In this document: positions 10,879-20,126 of the stretch, in pieces
Numbering within the stretch: position 1 is the first letter of the stretch
How the letters are laid out: each line of letters begins with the position of its first letter
Translations under genes and position numbers: made by a program
The notes under the pieces: model-generated
What the model saw: only the letters and a program-made list of their open reading frames with translations
The model's database searches: none
What the model was told of the DNA's origin: nothing
Source: Jimgerdemannia flammicorona
Taxonomy: Eukaryota > Mucoromycota > Endogonomycetes > Endogonales > Endogonaceae
Assembly (NCBI GenBank): GCA_003990745.1
Contig: RBNI01001180.1
Location: 1-23,844, forward strand
Direction: 5' to 3'
Length of the DNA stretch: 23,844 nt

Positions 10879-10909
<31 letters not shown>
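10789..10909 (+). terminator. Family B 3' UTR, AATAAA and poly(A) tail (copy B2)
   Basis: The 3' UTR is under 100 bp. AATAAA lies at 10859-10864 and the terminal motif GTCCAAGAGACTAT at 10868-10881, followed by 28 A bases. The terminal motif recurs at the ends of A2 and B3, so it is probably the signal read by the element's own reverse transcriptase. The last two A bases may belong to the target duplication. Confidence 0.8.
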
Positions 10910-10921
10910 GACCCAGTGGGA
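10908..10921 (+). repeat. Target-site duplication, right copy (B2 into A2)
   Basis: AAGACCCAGTGGGA directly follows or overlaps the end of the B2 poly(A) tail and pairs with 5166-5179. From here family A ORF2 resumes in the order seen in A3. Confidence 0.78.
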
Positions 10922-13795
10922 TGGGTGGGCTATGGACATTCAGCAGAGGGTGGAGAATTGGTGGCAGGAAGGTGTCTCAGTTGGAGTTTGGTGGATGAGG
11001 ATGAAGGAGATGGCCAAGATTTATTGGAGTGAGGCAAGGAGGCTGGAAAGCAGAGGAGGCGTAGAGTGCATTGGGCTTCTACTAGATTAACTAGGCTCCT
11101 GGAGGAGTGGGCGAGGTTAAAAATGCTGGAGGGAGAAGATGATTGGAGGTTAATGAGAGCAAAAATGGAGGTCGGGGAACTACAACAGGTGCTGCGGGAA
11201 GAGGAGGAAGTGAGGGTACAGAGTTTGGCAGCACGTCTCCGCTGGCAGGATTTGGAGGAAGGGGAGAGGCCTTCCAAGTTTCTTACAAGGGCTCTTAGGG
11301 CAAGACGAGTACAGCAACAGTGGGAAGGAATATTAGACTCTGAGGGTATACTGGTGCATGGTGTACAGGACATTCTTGGATCGCTGAAGGAGAGATGGAG
11401 TGGATTGTGGTGTGAGGAGGAGGGTGGGGCTGACACCATGACTATTGCCTGAGCATTAGAGGATTGGCGCCCACCACAAGTCAAGGGGCTAGATGACCTG
11501 GTGATACCAGTACAGGAGGATGAGATCCACCAGGTTCTCGCCGTGACAACACCAGGTATGGCACCGGGAGAGGATGGTCTGCCCTGGGACTTTTGGAAGT
11601 GAATGGTTGGAGTCCCAGGGGTGATGGGAGAGATGACAGCATTGTGTGACTCCATCTTATGGACTGGGAGGTGGGTGGGGGAGCAGGACCTTGGGCTGGT
11701 GACGTTACTCTATAAAAACAAAGGGAGGCAGGAGGATTGGAGGAACTGGAGGCCAATAATGTTGCTTGATATGGACAGGAAGTTGGTGACCAAAGTGGTG
11801 GTGGCAAGACTACAGAAGGTGGCCCAGCAAGTCATGGGTATGGAGCAGAGGGGATTTGTGGGCAGTCGGCTCATCAGGGATGGCACTGCCTGGAGACATG
11901 GAGTTATTGAAGGGGCAAGAGCCTGTGGACTGGATGGGCATCTAGTCTTCTTGGACCAGAAGAAGGCCTACGACCAGGTATGAAGAGTCTGGCTGGCAAA
12001 AGTTTTAGATAGGATGGGGGTTCCATCCCAATTCCGGTCAGCAATGGTCAGCCTACTGGAAGGGAGTAGGGCTGTACTCATGTGCAATGATCATTGAGGG
12101 GTAGCATTCCACTTGGGCAGGGGGGTGCCCCAGGGGGACCCACTGTCCCCCATTTTGTATGCTCTTTCACTGGAACCCCTCATGGATAGAATTAGGCAGA
12201 GGATAGAAGGACTCTCTGTTTTTGGCATAGGATGGAAAGTTGGGGCCTTTGCAGACAATATAGTGATTGGTTTGGGTTTGATTGCTGATGTTGAAGAGCT
12301 CAAACAGACTGTGGAGTGGTATGAGGAGCACTCAGGAGCGACGTTGAATTGGCATAAGTGTGAAACAATGGTGCTTGGCAATGGTCTGGTGGGAGGGGAG
12401 GTTATAGGAACAATTGTCCCCACTGGTGAAGCAGTGCGGTACTTGGGCATCTATCTGTTGGTCTATGGGTCAGTTCTGCCCAGGCTCTGGTGGGAGCAGA
12501 GGATTGGAATCTGGGAGGAGGCCCTGTGGAGTTGGGGGGGAAGATATTTTTCTCTGGCAGGATGGATCTCGATTTTGAATGTCTACTGGCTGCCGAAGTT
12601 GTGGTACCTGGCTTATCATCTGGACTTCCCAGCTTGGGTGGTGAAGAGATTGGTGAAGTCAGCAAAGGGATGGATTTGGGCTGGAAGGCAGAGTCAGATT
12701 GGTTGGGAGACCTTGTCCCTACCAGTGGTGAGAGGTGGTCTGGAGCTGGTTGACTTCCCAAAATGTTTACGCTGCTTACGAGCATGGTGGCTAAAGAGGG
12801 CAGTAGAATTGAGAGGCGGTGGCTGGGTCCCTCTGCTACAGAAAATCTGGGAGAGGTGGACATCACCCAGGGGTGCAACTGGGGATATCCTCACATTAGT
12901 TGGACTTCAGGATACTAAGCAACTGTGATATAGAGGGTTTTGGTGGGGGATAGCAGAAGGGGTGCACTGTATTGGAATTCGTTGGCAGAGGAATGAAGGA
13001 GAGGAGGATTGGGGCCTAGTGATGTGACGATGGGATCGTATACTACTAAGTGGCACCCCTTTAATTGAGTTCGACATTAGTGATGGAATGGAATGCCAAA
13101 GAGGACCAGGCCAGGACCTGTGGCCTAGCGGTTGGCAAGGAGTTGGAATCAGCAAAGAGTGGGACTGGCATGGTGTTTGGACATGGAGTGCTGCAGTGAG
13201 GAAGTGGATGCTGCCAAAGTACTGGGTGGTCTGGTGGTGCATGCTGCGGAGGAATGTGATGCTCAACTTTCGCTCAGGGTACCTCATCATAGGGGGGTGC
13301 TTTGACTGTGAGGAGTGCCATAATGTAGGGCAGGAGGGGGGTTGGGTACAGACACCTAAACATTGGCTAGGAGAGTGTGAGGTGTTGGGGGATTTTTGGT
13401 GCGCAATTGGGGAATGCTTGGGGGTACGGCGTAGGGGAGATGAAGTACGAGAGAGGTGGGAGGACTTGAGGGACAGATTGGTAGGGGGGATAGGGAAGGA
13501 GTGGATCACTTTGGGCTGGGCATTGGCTATTTGGGTGGGACTGGCCAGTCACTGGTTATTTGTTTTTGAGGATGAAAGTAGGCAGGGCTTGGGGGATCGG
13601 TTGGTGCAGTGGCACTGGCTGATGGAAGACACCTTAACAGGCTGGTGGCTTGGTTGGAGGTTGCAGGGTGGTTGGAGACACTGCTTAGTGGAGAAAATTT
13701 GTAGCCAGAGTGGGGGGAGAGTGGGCATTGTGGGTGATAGGGTGATCTTTATTCATAAGGAGGTGGGGAGGAGCTCCCCTATGGGGATTGGGTAG
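10911..13795 (+). pseudogene. LINE ORF2 pseudogene, reverse transcriptase and C-terminal part, copy A2
   Basis: From 10911 the frame reads TQWDGWAMDIQQRVENWWQ. One frameshift falls between about 11030 and 11066. The remaining 2.7 kb stay in one frame with stops at 11450, 11600, 11981, 12095, 12926 and 13025, ending at TAG 13793. RT landmarks: NWRPIMLLDMDRKLVTK, RGFVGSRLIRDGTAW, motif A FLDQKKAYDQV, motif B VPQGDPLSPILYALSLEPL, and motif C FADN (AAT at 12257) where B2 and B3 keep Asp-Asp. The second catalytic aspartate is thus lost. Further on come YLGIYLLVYG and LNVYWLPKLWYLAYH. The C-terminus keeps the complete zinc-type motif CEECHNVGQ...HWLGEC (CxxC...HX4C), as in the zf-RVT region of L1-like elements. 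Confidence 0.85.
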
Positions 13796-13854
13796 TGGGG
13801 GGTGAAGTTGTATACTTATTCATAGACTGGTAATAAAGGTGGGGTCCAAGTGAC

Positions 13855-13885
<31 letters not shown>
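10922..13885 (+). mobile_element. LINE copy A2 (family A), 3' half
   Basis: This is the remainder of A2 beyond the B2 insertion: the ORF2 linker, RT, C-terminal motif, 3' UTR and 28-A tail. It ends at 13885, where a 5'-truncated family B copy starts. No target-site duplication for A2 itself can be found: the sequence left of A2 (A1) does not recur after its tail. Confidence 0.85.
13796..13885 (+). terminator. Family A 3' UTR, AATAAA and poly(A) tail (copy A2)
   Basis: AATAAA lies at 13832-13837 and GTCCAAGTGACTAT at 13844-13857, then 28 A bases (13858-13885). The 14-base terminal motif differs by one base from that of family B. Confidence 0.8.
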
Positions 13886-13887
<2 letters not shown>

Positions 13888-13889
<2 letters not shown>

Positions 13890-16800
13890 TGACTGGATTC
13901 TGGTAGCAGAATGCTGGGGCAATGTTTTGGATTCAACAGAGGTTCAGTGGTGTCCCTGGTCAGATCACTGGGGTGTAGAGGCAAGTGGGAGATTCCGGGC
14001 AGCCTGTGGCAGTGGGGGCAGATGGCGACTTAATGTGGCACTACTCAAGAGATAGGTGGAGTGGGACCAGTTCATCAAAATCGCAAGACAGGAAGTGGCA
14101 TAGTGGAAGAACAGTGGCCAGTCAATAGCACAGTGGTGGGAGAAATTTAAACATCTGGCAGGTGCTTATTGGTGTGATATAGGAGAGGTAGCTGGAAGGT
14201 AGCAGAAGGATAGAGAAAGGAGAGTAGAGCAGGGGCTTCGCTGGTGGCTGAGACTTCTGGAGGGAGAGAACTCCTCAGAGGAACATCGCTCCCTATTGGT
14301 CAAGGAGGTGGCTGAGTTGCAATCAGATTTGAAGGCTGCAGAAGATAGAGTGGTGGATGGGTTGCTGGCAAAATTGCGAGCAAAGCGGTTAGAAGAGGGA
14401 GAGTGACCCACAAAATACTTATTTGGAATCTTGAAGGCCAGGAGGGTGTGGCACAGCTGGACTTCAGTGTTGTGAGAGGATGGGACAGAGGTAACTGAGA
14501 TCACAGATATGCTTGGAGAGATTTCTGGCCAATGGTGCACTCTTTGGCAGGATGATGGAGGGCTGGTGGAGGGAGAGGCAGTACTGGAGGACAATAACAA
14601 TTTGGTGGGCAGCTGGCCAGTGGTGGCAGAGCCTGTGATTGGTGGGGCAGTAATGGGTAGGGTGACACTTGAAGAGGTGTTGGAGGTTCTGAGGAAAGTG
14701 CAGGTGAGTTCATCACCTGGAGAGGATGAACTGCCATGGGAGTTCTGGAAGGAGTTTCAAATTGAGTTTGGGGTATGGCTCATGGAAATGGCAAACTTTA
14801 CACTGGGGGAAGGCTGCTGGATTGGCAATGGCTCCTTAGGGCTAGTCTCTCTGCTCTATAAGGAGAAAGAGGACAGATGGGTGTGGCAGAACTGGAGGCC
14901 CATTATGTTACTAAATGTGGATAGGAAGTTGGTCTCCAAGATTCTGGCAGAGAGAATGCAACAATGGATCAGCCAATTGGTGGGTGATGAACAGCAAGGG
15001 TTTGTGAAGGGAAGACAGATTTGAGATAGTACCGCCTGGGTGCAAAATGTTTTGGAGGGTTGTAGAAGCCGGCAAGTGGATGAATGAATAGTGTTCTTGG
15101 ACCAGGAGAAGGCATACAACAGGGTGAGGTGGAATTATTTGGAGGTAGTTCTATGGAAGGCCGAGTTTGGCATAGAGGAGGCTCAAAAGCTGATGGGACT
15201 GGTGCGAGATTGCTGGGCTGCAGTGTTGATGAATGGGTAGAGTGGCCTGGAGTTTCTCTTAGGGCAAGGTGTGCCACAGGGGGATCCTCTTTCACCCCTG
15301 CTTTATATTTTATCTTTGGAACCCTTGTTGGTGTGGCTGAAGGGAAGGCTTACTGGGTTGAAGATGGGGGAGGTGGTCTGGAAGCTGGGGGCCTTTGCAG
15401 ATGACATGATGGTAGGGTTAGGCAGTGTGGAAGATGTGGTGAGCTTGCAGGAAGGAGTAGGACAGTATGAGATGCTGGTAGGGGCAAAGCTGAACTGGAG
15501 CAAGTGTGAGACCATGGAGCTTGGAGCTGGCTTGGGGGAGCATGGACATTTTGGACATTTAGTTGGCCCTGGAGAGGCAGTTCATTATTTGGGTATCTGG
15601 TTCTCGGTATATGGGACAGTTCTACCGAAAGAGTGGTGGTGTGGATTGATACAGAAGTGGGAGAATGCCTTGGTGGGCTGGTCTGGGAGAGGCTTTTCTC
15701 TGGTAGGGAGGATTGTAGTCTTGAATGTATATTGGTTACCGAAGCTATGGTACTTGGGGTACTACCTGGACTTTCCAGGATAGGTGGTACAGAAACTGAA
15801 GAAGGTGGTCGAAGGATTGCTTTAGTAGGGAAGGAGATCACAGATTAGTTGGGAGATAATGGTGACACTGAAGGCAGATGGAGGTCTGGGGCTAGTGGAC
15901 TTTAGAAGGTAGCTGAAGGTACTTCGGGGCTGGTGGGGTTGTCAAATGGCAGAATTAGGAGGGGAGAGCTGGTGCAAACTGGCTATAGACAACTGGGAGG
16001 TTAGGTTCTGCCCCTGGAGTGAGGTTTGGAAGGATATATGAGGTTTGCTCCAGGTTGGGAGGGTTGGCAGGTTGCGCTATCAGGGATTCTGGTGGGGCAT
16101 TGTGGAAGCTTGGCTAGCAATGGGGTTCATGGGCCCAGACCCTGGTGAAGAAGAGAAGGACCCAGAACTACGATGGTGACATTTTGGTGGGATTCATATT
16201 GGTGGCCGCCCTTTGGTAGAATACTCTTTAACTGAGGCAATGGAGTGGATCTGGATGGGTCTGCTGGAGAGGTGGCCAGTCAGTTGGCAGAAGGCTGGGT
16301 TTGGAGAAGAGTGGGAGTGGGCTTGGATTTGGGGTTGGGGGATCTCACTACTCAAGATTGCTCCACCCAAGTTCTGGGTGGTGTGGTGGCAATTTTTGTA
16401 GAGGAATGTCATGCTGGGGTACAGGACAGAGTGGATGGTAGAGGATGGTATAAGGGAATGTGAGTGGTGCTGTGAACTGGATGGAGAAGTAGTGCAGACA
16501 CCAGAGTATGTTCTGGCAGCTTATCCAGGGGTTTAAGGATTTTGGCAGACATTAGAAGAATATTGGGGGGAAGAGAGTGGGCAGGCAGGGGGTCCCACTT
16601 GTCAGGTGGTCAAGCATCGACTGGTGGGAGAAATTAGGGACATCTGGGGAGGCCTGGGTCAGATTATCAGCATCTGGGTACTTATGGTGGTGCACTGGTG
16701 ATGGGTGTTTGAGAGAGATCCTGGGATTGGAATTGGAGAATTGGTGGAGCGGTGGAAGGGGCTCCTCTTGGAAGTAGTGCAAGGGTGGTGGTATCAGGGG

Positions 16801-16911
16801 AAGAGGCACCAGTTGGGGGCCATGAAGAAGGTATTAGACATTGTACAGAGGAGTCAGGAGTATCTCATACTTGGTGAGAAGGGGGTGAGGTGGAAAAAAG
16901 GTGTGGGCTGA
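13888..16911 (+). pseudogene. LINE ORF2 pseudogene, end of endonuclease through C-terminus, copy B3 (17 in-frame stops, no frameshift)
   Basis: One uninterrupted reading frame can be followed for 3 kb with stops at 14053, 14101, 14200, 14404, 14473, 15022, 15085, 15238, 15781, 15823, 15826, 15910, 16039, 16177, 16399, 16534 and 16699: nine TAG, seven TGA, one TAA. RT landmarks: NWRPIMLLNVDRKLVSK, QGFVKGRQI, motif A FLDQEKAYN (the non-catalytic second Asp changed to Asn), motif B VPQGDPLSPLLYILSLEPL and motif C FADDMMV, intact. The C-terminal zinc motif keeps CEWC but the His is Tyr (TAT 16507) and the last Cys is Tyr (TAT 16522). B3 preserves a linker (SIAQWWEKFKHLAGAYW) lost in B2, so it helps define the full ORF2. 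Confidence 0.85.
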
Positions 16912-17068
16912 AGGGTCCTTCCTTGTATTATTATTAGGAGTCGGTTGAAGGATTCTATGTCAGTATATTTATGATACTAGTAGTGATTGTGGTTTTTTTT
17001 TATTATTGCATTAGATAGTCCATAATAATGGAGTCCAAGAGACTATAAAAAAAAAAAATAAAAAAAAA
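16912..17068 (+). terminator. Family B 3' UTR and poly(A) tail (copy B3)
   Basis: The terminal motif GTCCAAGAGACTAT is at 17033-17046, identical to B2. The tail is A12, T, A9. No canonical AATAAA is left; the equivalent position reads AATAAT near 17024. The 3' UTR is slightly longer than in B2 and includes a run of T near 16993. Confidence 0.75.
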
Positions 17069-17075
17069 GAAGTTG

Positions 17076-17233
17076 TAAAACAACTCAGAGTGAGCTAAGC
17101 CACACAGGCATCTTTTGGCAAAAGATAATATGTTTTCAAGTTTTTATTTCGAACACACTGGTGTACATCGTGTGGCAGGAGTCTACCTATAAGGCATAAC
17201 AAGTTTCAAAGAAAACCATTAAGTTTTGGCAAC
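17076..17233 (+). promoter_or_regulatory. Family B LINE 5' UTR (copy B4)
   Basis: The leader closely parallels B2 5192-5352 up to the ATG at 17234. Its start at GAAGTTGTAAAAC, hard against the previous tail, and the B2 start do not match over the first few bases, so the exact 5' terminus of the family is not settled. Confidence 0.5.
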
Positions 17234-18001
17234 ATGGCTAGTCAAGAATCCTATAGCTCTGAGCATCTGGAGAGGAGGAGGCCTGGTCTGGGCCTTCCCA
17301 AGAGCTTTGCAGCTACTGCAGGGGCTGGTGTGGCTGCTGGAAAGGCTGGTGGACAGGGGAGGGCTGGTGGGCTTGAGGCCTGGTATATGGTAGTTGGGAA
17401 TAGGAGGACTGCAGCTAGGCCCATAGGGGTTGGATAGGGGGGACATAGTGTTGATAGAGGGAGGGGTCAGGTGACAAGTCAGGTGATGGGTCAGGTGGCT
17501 GGCAGAGGACAGGGGTCTGGTGGTGTAACACTTGGGACTGGTTCTTCTGTGGCTGGGCAGGTGGCTGGGGAGAGGACTGCTGGTGGCATAGCTGTGCCTA
17601 GTGGGATGACTACAAGGGTTTCAGGGGCCAAGGGAAAGGTGACTCTGGCAGCAGGAACAGGCGAGTTAGTGGTGAGGCCTTTCTTCCACAAATCGGTATC
17701 GACATGGGCAGTCTTGGCGAATTTTCTGGGATTAGCAATGTCAGCAAAGGAGGTTCTGAGACTGGTGGGAGAGGACGTGGCTGGGGCAGAATCCCTGAAG
17801 TTCATCCCTTCGGCGGAGGCTGTAGAGATTGGATTTGTAGAGGAGGATGCAATGGTGAAGGCACTGGAGAAAGGGATGGTGGTCAAGGGTATCCGGATTG
17901 GAATGGCAAGATGTCTGAGGTGGGATCCATGTGCTGTTTGGCTGGTGGTGGAAGGATTGCTGACATTGGGCAGACAGGAGACCAAGGAGATGGTGGTGGC
18001 G
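17234..18001 (+). pseudogene. LINE ORF1 pseudogene, N-terminal two-fifths, copy B4
   Basis: It reads MASQESYSSEHLERRRPGL and stays in one frame to the A3 junction. The only stop is TAG at 17435, where B2 has CAG: a C-to-T change at CpA. It contains the Gly-rich N-terminus, the ELVVRPFFHKS core and the start of the RRM-like segment (AVWLVVEGLLTLGRQETKE). It is cut at about 18000; the open frame then runs a short way into the A3 leader, which has no meaning. Confidence 0.82.
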
Positions 18002-18071
18002 GTACCTCTCGGGTTATACAAAGTTCGGGAAACAACTACAACATCATTTTGGAGAAAAAGAGACTAGCAAT
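18002..18071 (+). promoter_or_regulatory. Family A LINE 5' UTR (copy A3)
   Basis: The leader is about 70 bp and starts at GTACC just where B4 homology ends, which defines the family A 5' terminus to within a few bases. It shares TCGGGTTATAC and AAAAAGAGACTA with A2. Confidence 0.55.
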
Positions 18072-20095
18072 ATGGCGACCAACAAGCAATCTGAGGTGCG
18101 TACTGGGCAGGGCGGCCCAAGCGCATTCGACTGGCAGCAAGTAGGGAGGGGCCCTGGCCTGGGGGGAGAGATGAGGGGGCTGCTGGCAGGAGAGCATGGA
18201 AGGGGAGGAGGTGGTAGTGGCAGACAAGGATCTGGGAGGGCGAGTTTTGCTGAGACGGTGAAGGGGAGGAGGCAGGCATCAGGGCTGGAGGGTTGGTTGA
18301 AGAAAGGCAAGAAGACAGAGAAGGCATCTGTACTTGGGGGAGTGGCCCTTGGTGAAGGGGGTGGTGGGGCTGGAGGTATAGTGGCTGGGGGGGGTGTGAC
18401 GGCTGATGGCGACAGACTGCTGATCTGGAAAAAAATCCAGATGCGACTGTGGATGGTGTGGCTGAGAGGAGGGGGCTTGGGAGACAAGGGGATTTGACAG
18501 ATGGTGTGACGGGCCTGGCAGTGGCACTGTTACTCAAGAAATCGATTTCGGCGTTCGCGGTGACCCTGTGCTTCCGGGGCCTTGTGGTGACAGTGAAAAT
18601 GGTCTTGGGGCTGATTGCTAAGCAGGTGGCAGGAGTGGCATCCATTAAGTTTTTGAAGGGACTGGAAGGAGTGGAGGTGGGATTTGAGGAGGCTGAGCCA
18701 TTGGAGGAAGCATTGAAGGTTGGACTGGTAGTTGGGGAGGTGTGTGTACCGATGGCTCGATGCCTGAAATGGGACCCCAGAGTGGTCCAACTGTTGGTGA
18801 AAGGGGTGCCCACGGTGACGGCGATAGAGACGAGGAAGAGGGTTGAGGAGGTCATGGCGGAGTATGGCAAGGTAGTGGATATTGGATTTAGAGTCTGGGA
18901 GGGGACTTCGCTCAGGATGGGAGATGTGGATGTGAGGATTCGATTGGCAGGAAAGGAGGCGACGGGGAAGGCAAGGGACTGGCCTTCTGGTATGGTCTGG
19001 GGGGCGATCGTGTGCAAGGTGATGAGGATGAAGGGGAGCGAGGAAGAGGAAGAGGACCTATTGGAAGCACTGGAAGAGCTGAGTGGTGCGGTGGAACAGC
19101 GGGCAAAGGCTTGGAGGGCCTTCGAGGAGGCGACGCACTTGGAGGTGGTGGATGGGAAGCGGTTTCGAGTGAGCAAGGTCCAGTGGGAGCGAGATCAGGG
19201 ATGTATGAGGCAGAGAGAACTGCTGGCGAAAATGAAGGGGGGACCTCAGAAGGCAACAAGCAGGATGGTGGCCGAAGAGGGGGCCAAGGCGAGTGTCTGG
19301 GCTGGCGAGGGGAGTGGAAGTGCTGGGAAGGGGAATGCGGTGAACAAGGAGGTGGCTGACAAGGACCCGTATGCCGATGGTACGCTGGAGGTGTGGGATG
19401 AGACATGGGAGGATTCTCCGACACCCACTCCCCTCATTAGACGGAGCCCAGCTTCGCGAAACAGGGTGGAGGAGGATGTGCCAATGAAGGGGGCCCAGCG
19501 AGTGCGATTTGGAGTTCCGGAGGTGTAGAATGGGGGACAAGTGGTGGCGGTGGGCGAAGAGGAACTGGTGGACGTCCCAGAGGAGTGGGATGAGGCTGCG
19601 AGCGCTGGAGCAGACACAACAATGCTGGAGGGTGAGAGGCCAGCGACCCCTGGAGGGAAGGAGGTGGGGAACCTTCTTTGGATGCGCAGGATGATGAACA
19701 ACCTAGCGGCTGAGGAGCTCGGTGAGGTGGATCTGAGGGTGATGAGCGATACTCATTGGGCGAAGATTTTGCAGGGGGAAGGAGTGGTGATGGCTTTGAA
19801 GGCGGAAATCCTGGCGGTGTATCTGGAGGAGGAGGGCTATGAGGTCGATAAGGAATGGGAGACTGAGATGGCGGAGGTCGCTGGTGAGAGGGCGGAATAC
19901 TGCTGGACCAGGCATCATGGACTGCGGCTCTGGCAGGAGGCCTGCTTGGAGTACAGGGAGGAATTCGAGGAAAAGGCAGATGGGGAGATGAATGAGCTGT
20001 TGGCAGGGCTTGAGGCTCAGAGGGCTGAGGAGGAGGAGGTAACCATGAAACACAATCTGGATTTGGCGCAGGAGGAGATGAACTTGGAGCAGTAG
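18072..20095 (+). pseudogene. LINE ORF1 protein, copy A3 (one 1-nt deletion, one stop)
   Basis: It starts MATNKQSEVRTGQGGPSAF. A single missing base near 18409, compared with A2, shifts the frame; from there it continues to TAG at 20093, interrupted only by TAG at 19526. The conserved core is complete: LAVALLLKKSIS, VKMVLGLIAKQVAGVASIK, MARCLKWDPRVVQLLVKGVP, a helix, and VDIGFRVWEGTS / VDVRIRLAGKEATG, the RRM-like part. Downstream are a Glu-rich segment, a TPTPLIRR linker and a long acidic helical C-terminus (AEILAVYLEEEGYEVDKE; EYREEFEEKADGEMNELLA). No CCHC motif. This is the best copy for modelling the family A ORF1 protein. ORF2 starts 31 nt later. Confidence 0.82.
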
Positions 20096-20126
20096 AGATG
20101 GATCATTTACACACTATATTTTCACT

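Larger units (their letters stand above)
5180..10909 (+). mobile_element. LINE copy B2 (family B), full length, nested in A2
   Basis: It has a 5' UTR, ORF1, ORF2, a short 3' UTR with AATAAA and a tail of about 28 A bases. It is flanked by a 14-bp target-site duplication in A2 ORF2. The first element base is between 5180 and 5192; homology with the B4 leader is clear from about 5192. Length is about 5.7 kb. This is the only essentially complete, uninterrupted LINE in the window and the best reference for family B. Confidence 0.87.
13886..17068 (+). mobile_element. LINE copy B3 (family B), 5'-truncated
   Basis: The copy starts inside the endonuclease domain (RIDWILVAECW, equivalent to about 7843 in B2) at the end of the A2 poly(A) tail, and runs to its own A12-T-A9 tail. 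This is a typical 5'-truncated product of target-primed reverse transcription, most simply inserted into the A2 tail. Confidence 0.83.
17069..18001 (+). mobile_element. LINE copy B4 (family B), 5' part, interrupted by A3
   Basis: It starts directly after the B3 tail with the family B leader and ends inside ORF1 at the equivalent of B2 position 6120. The continuing part should lie beyond A3, outside the window to the right. Confidence 0.82.
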
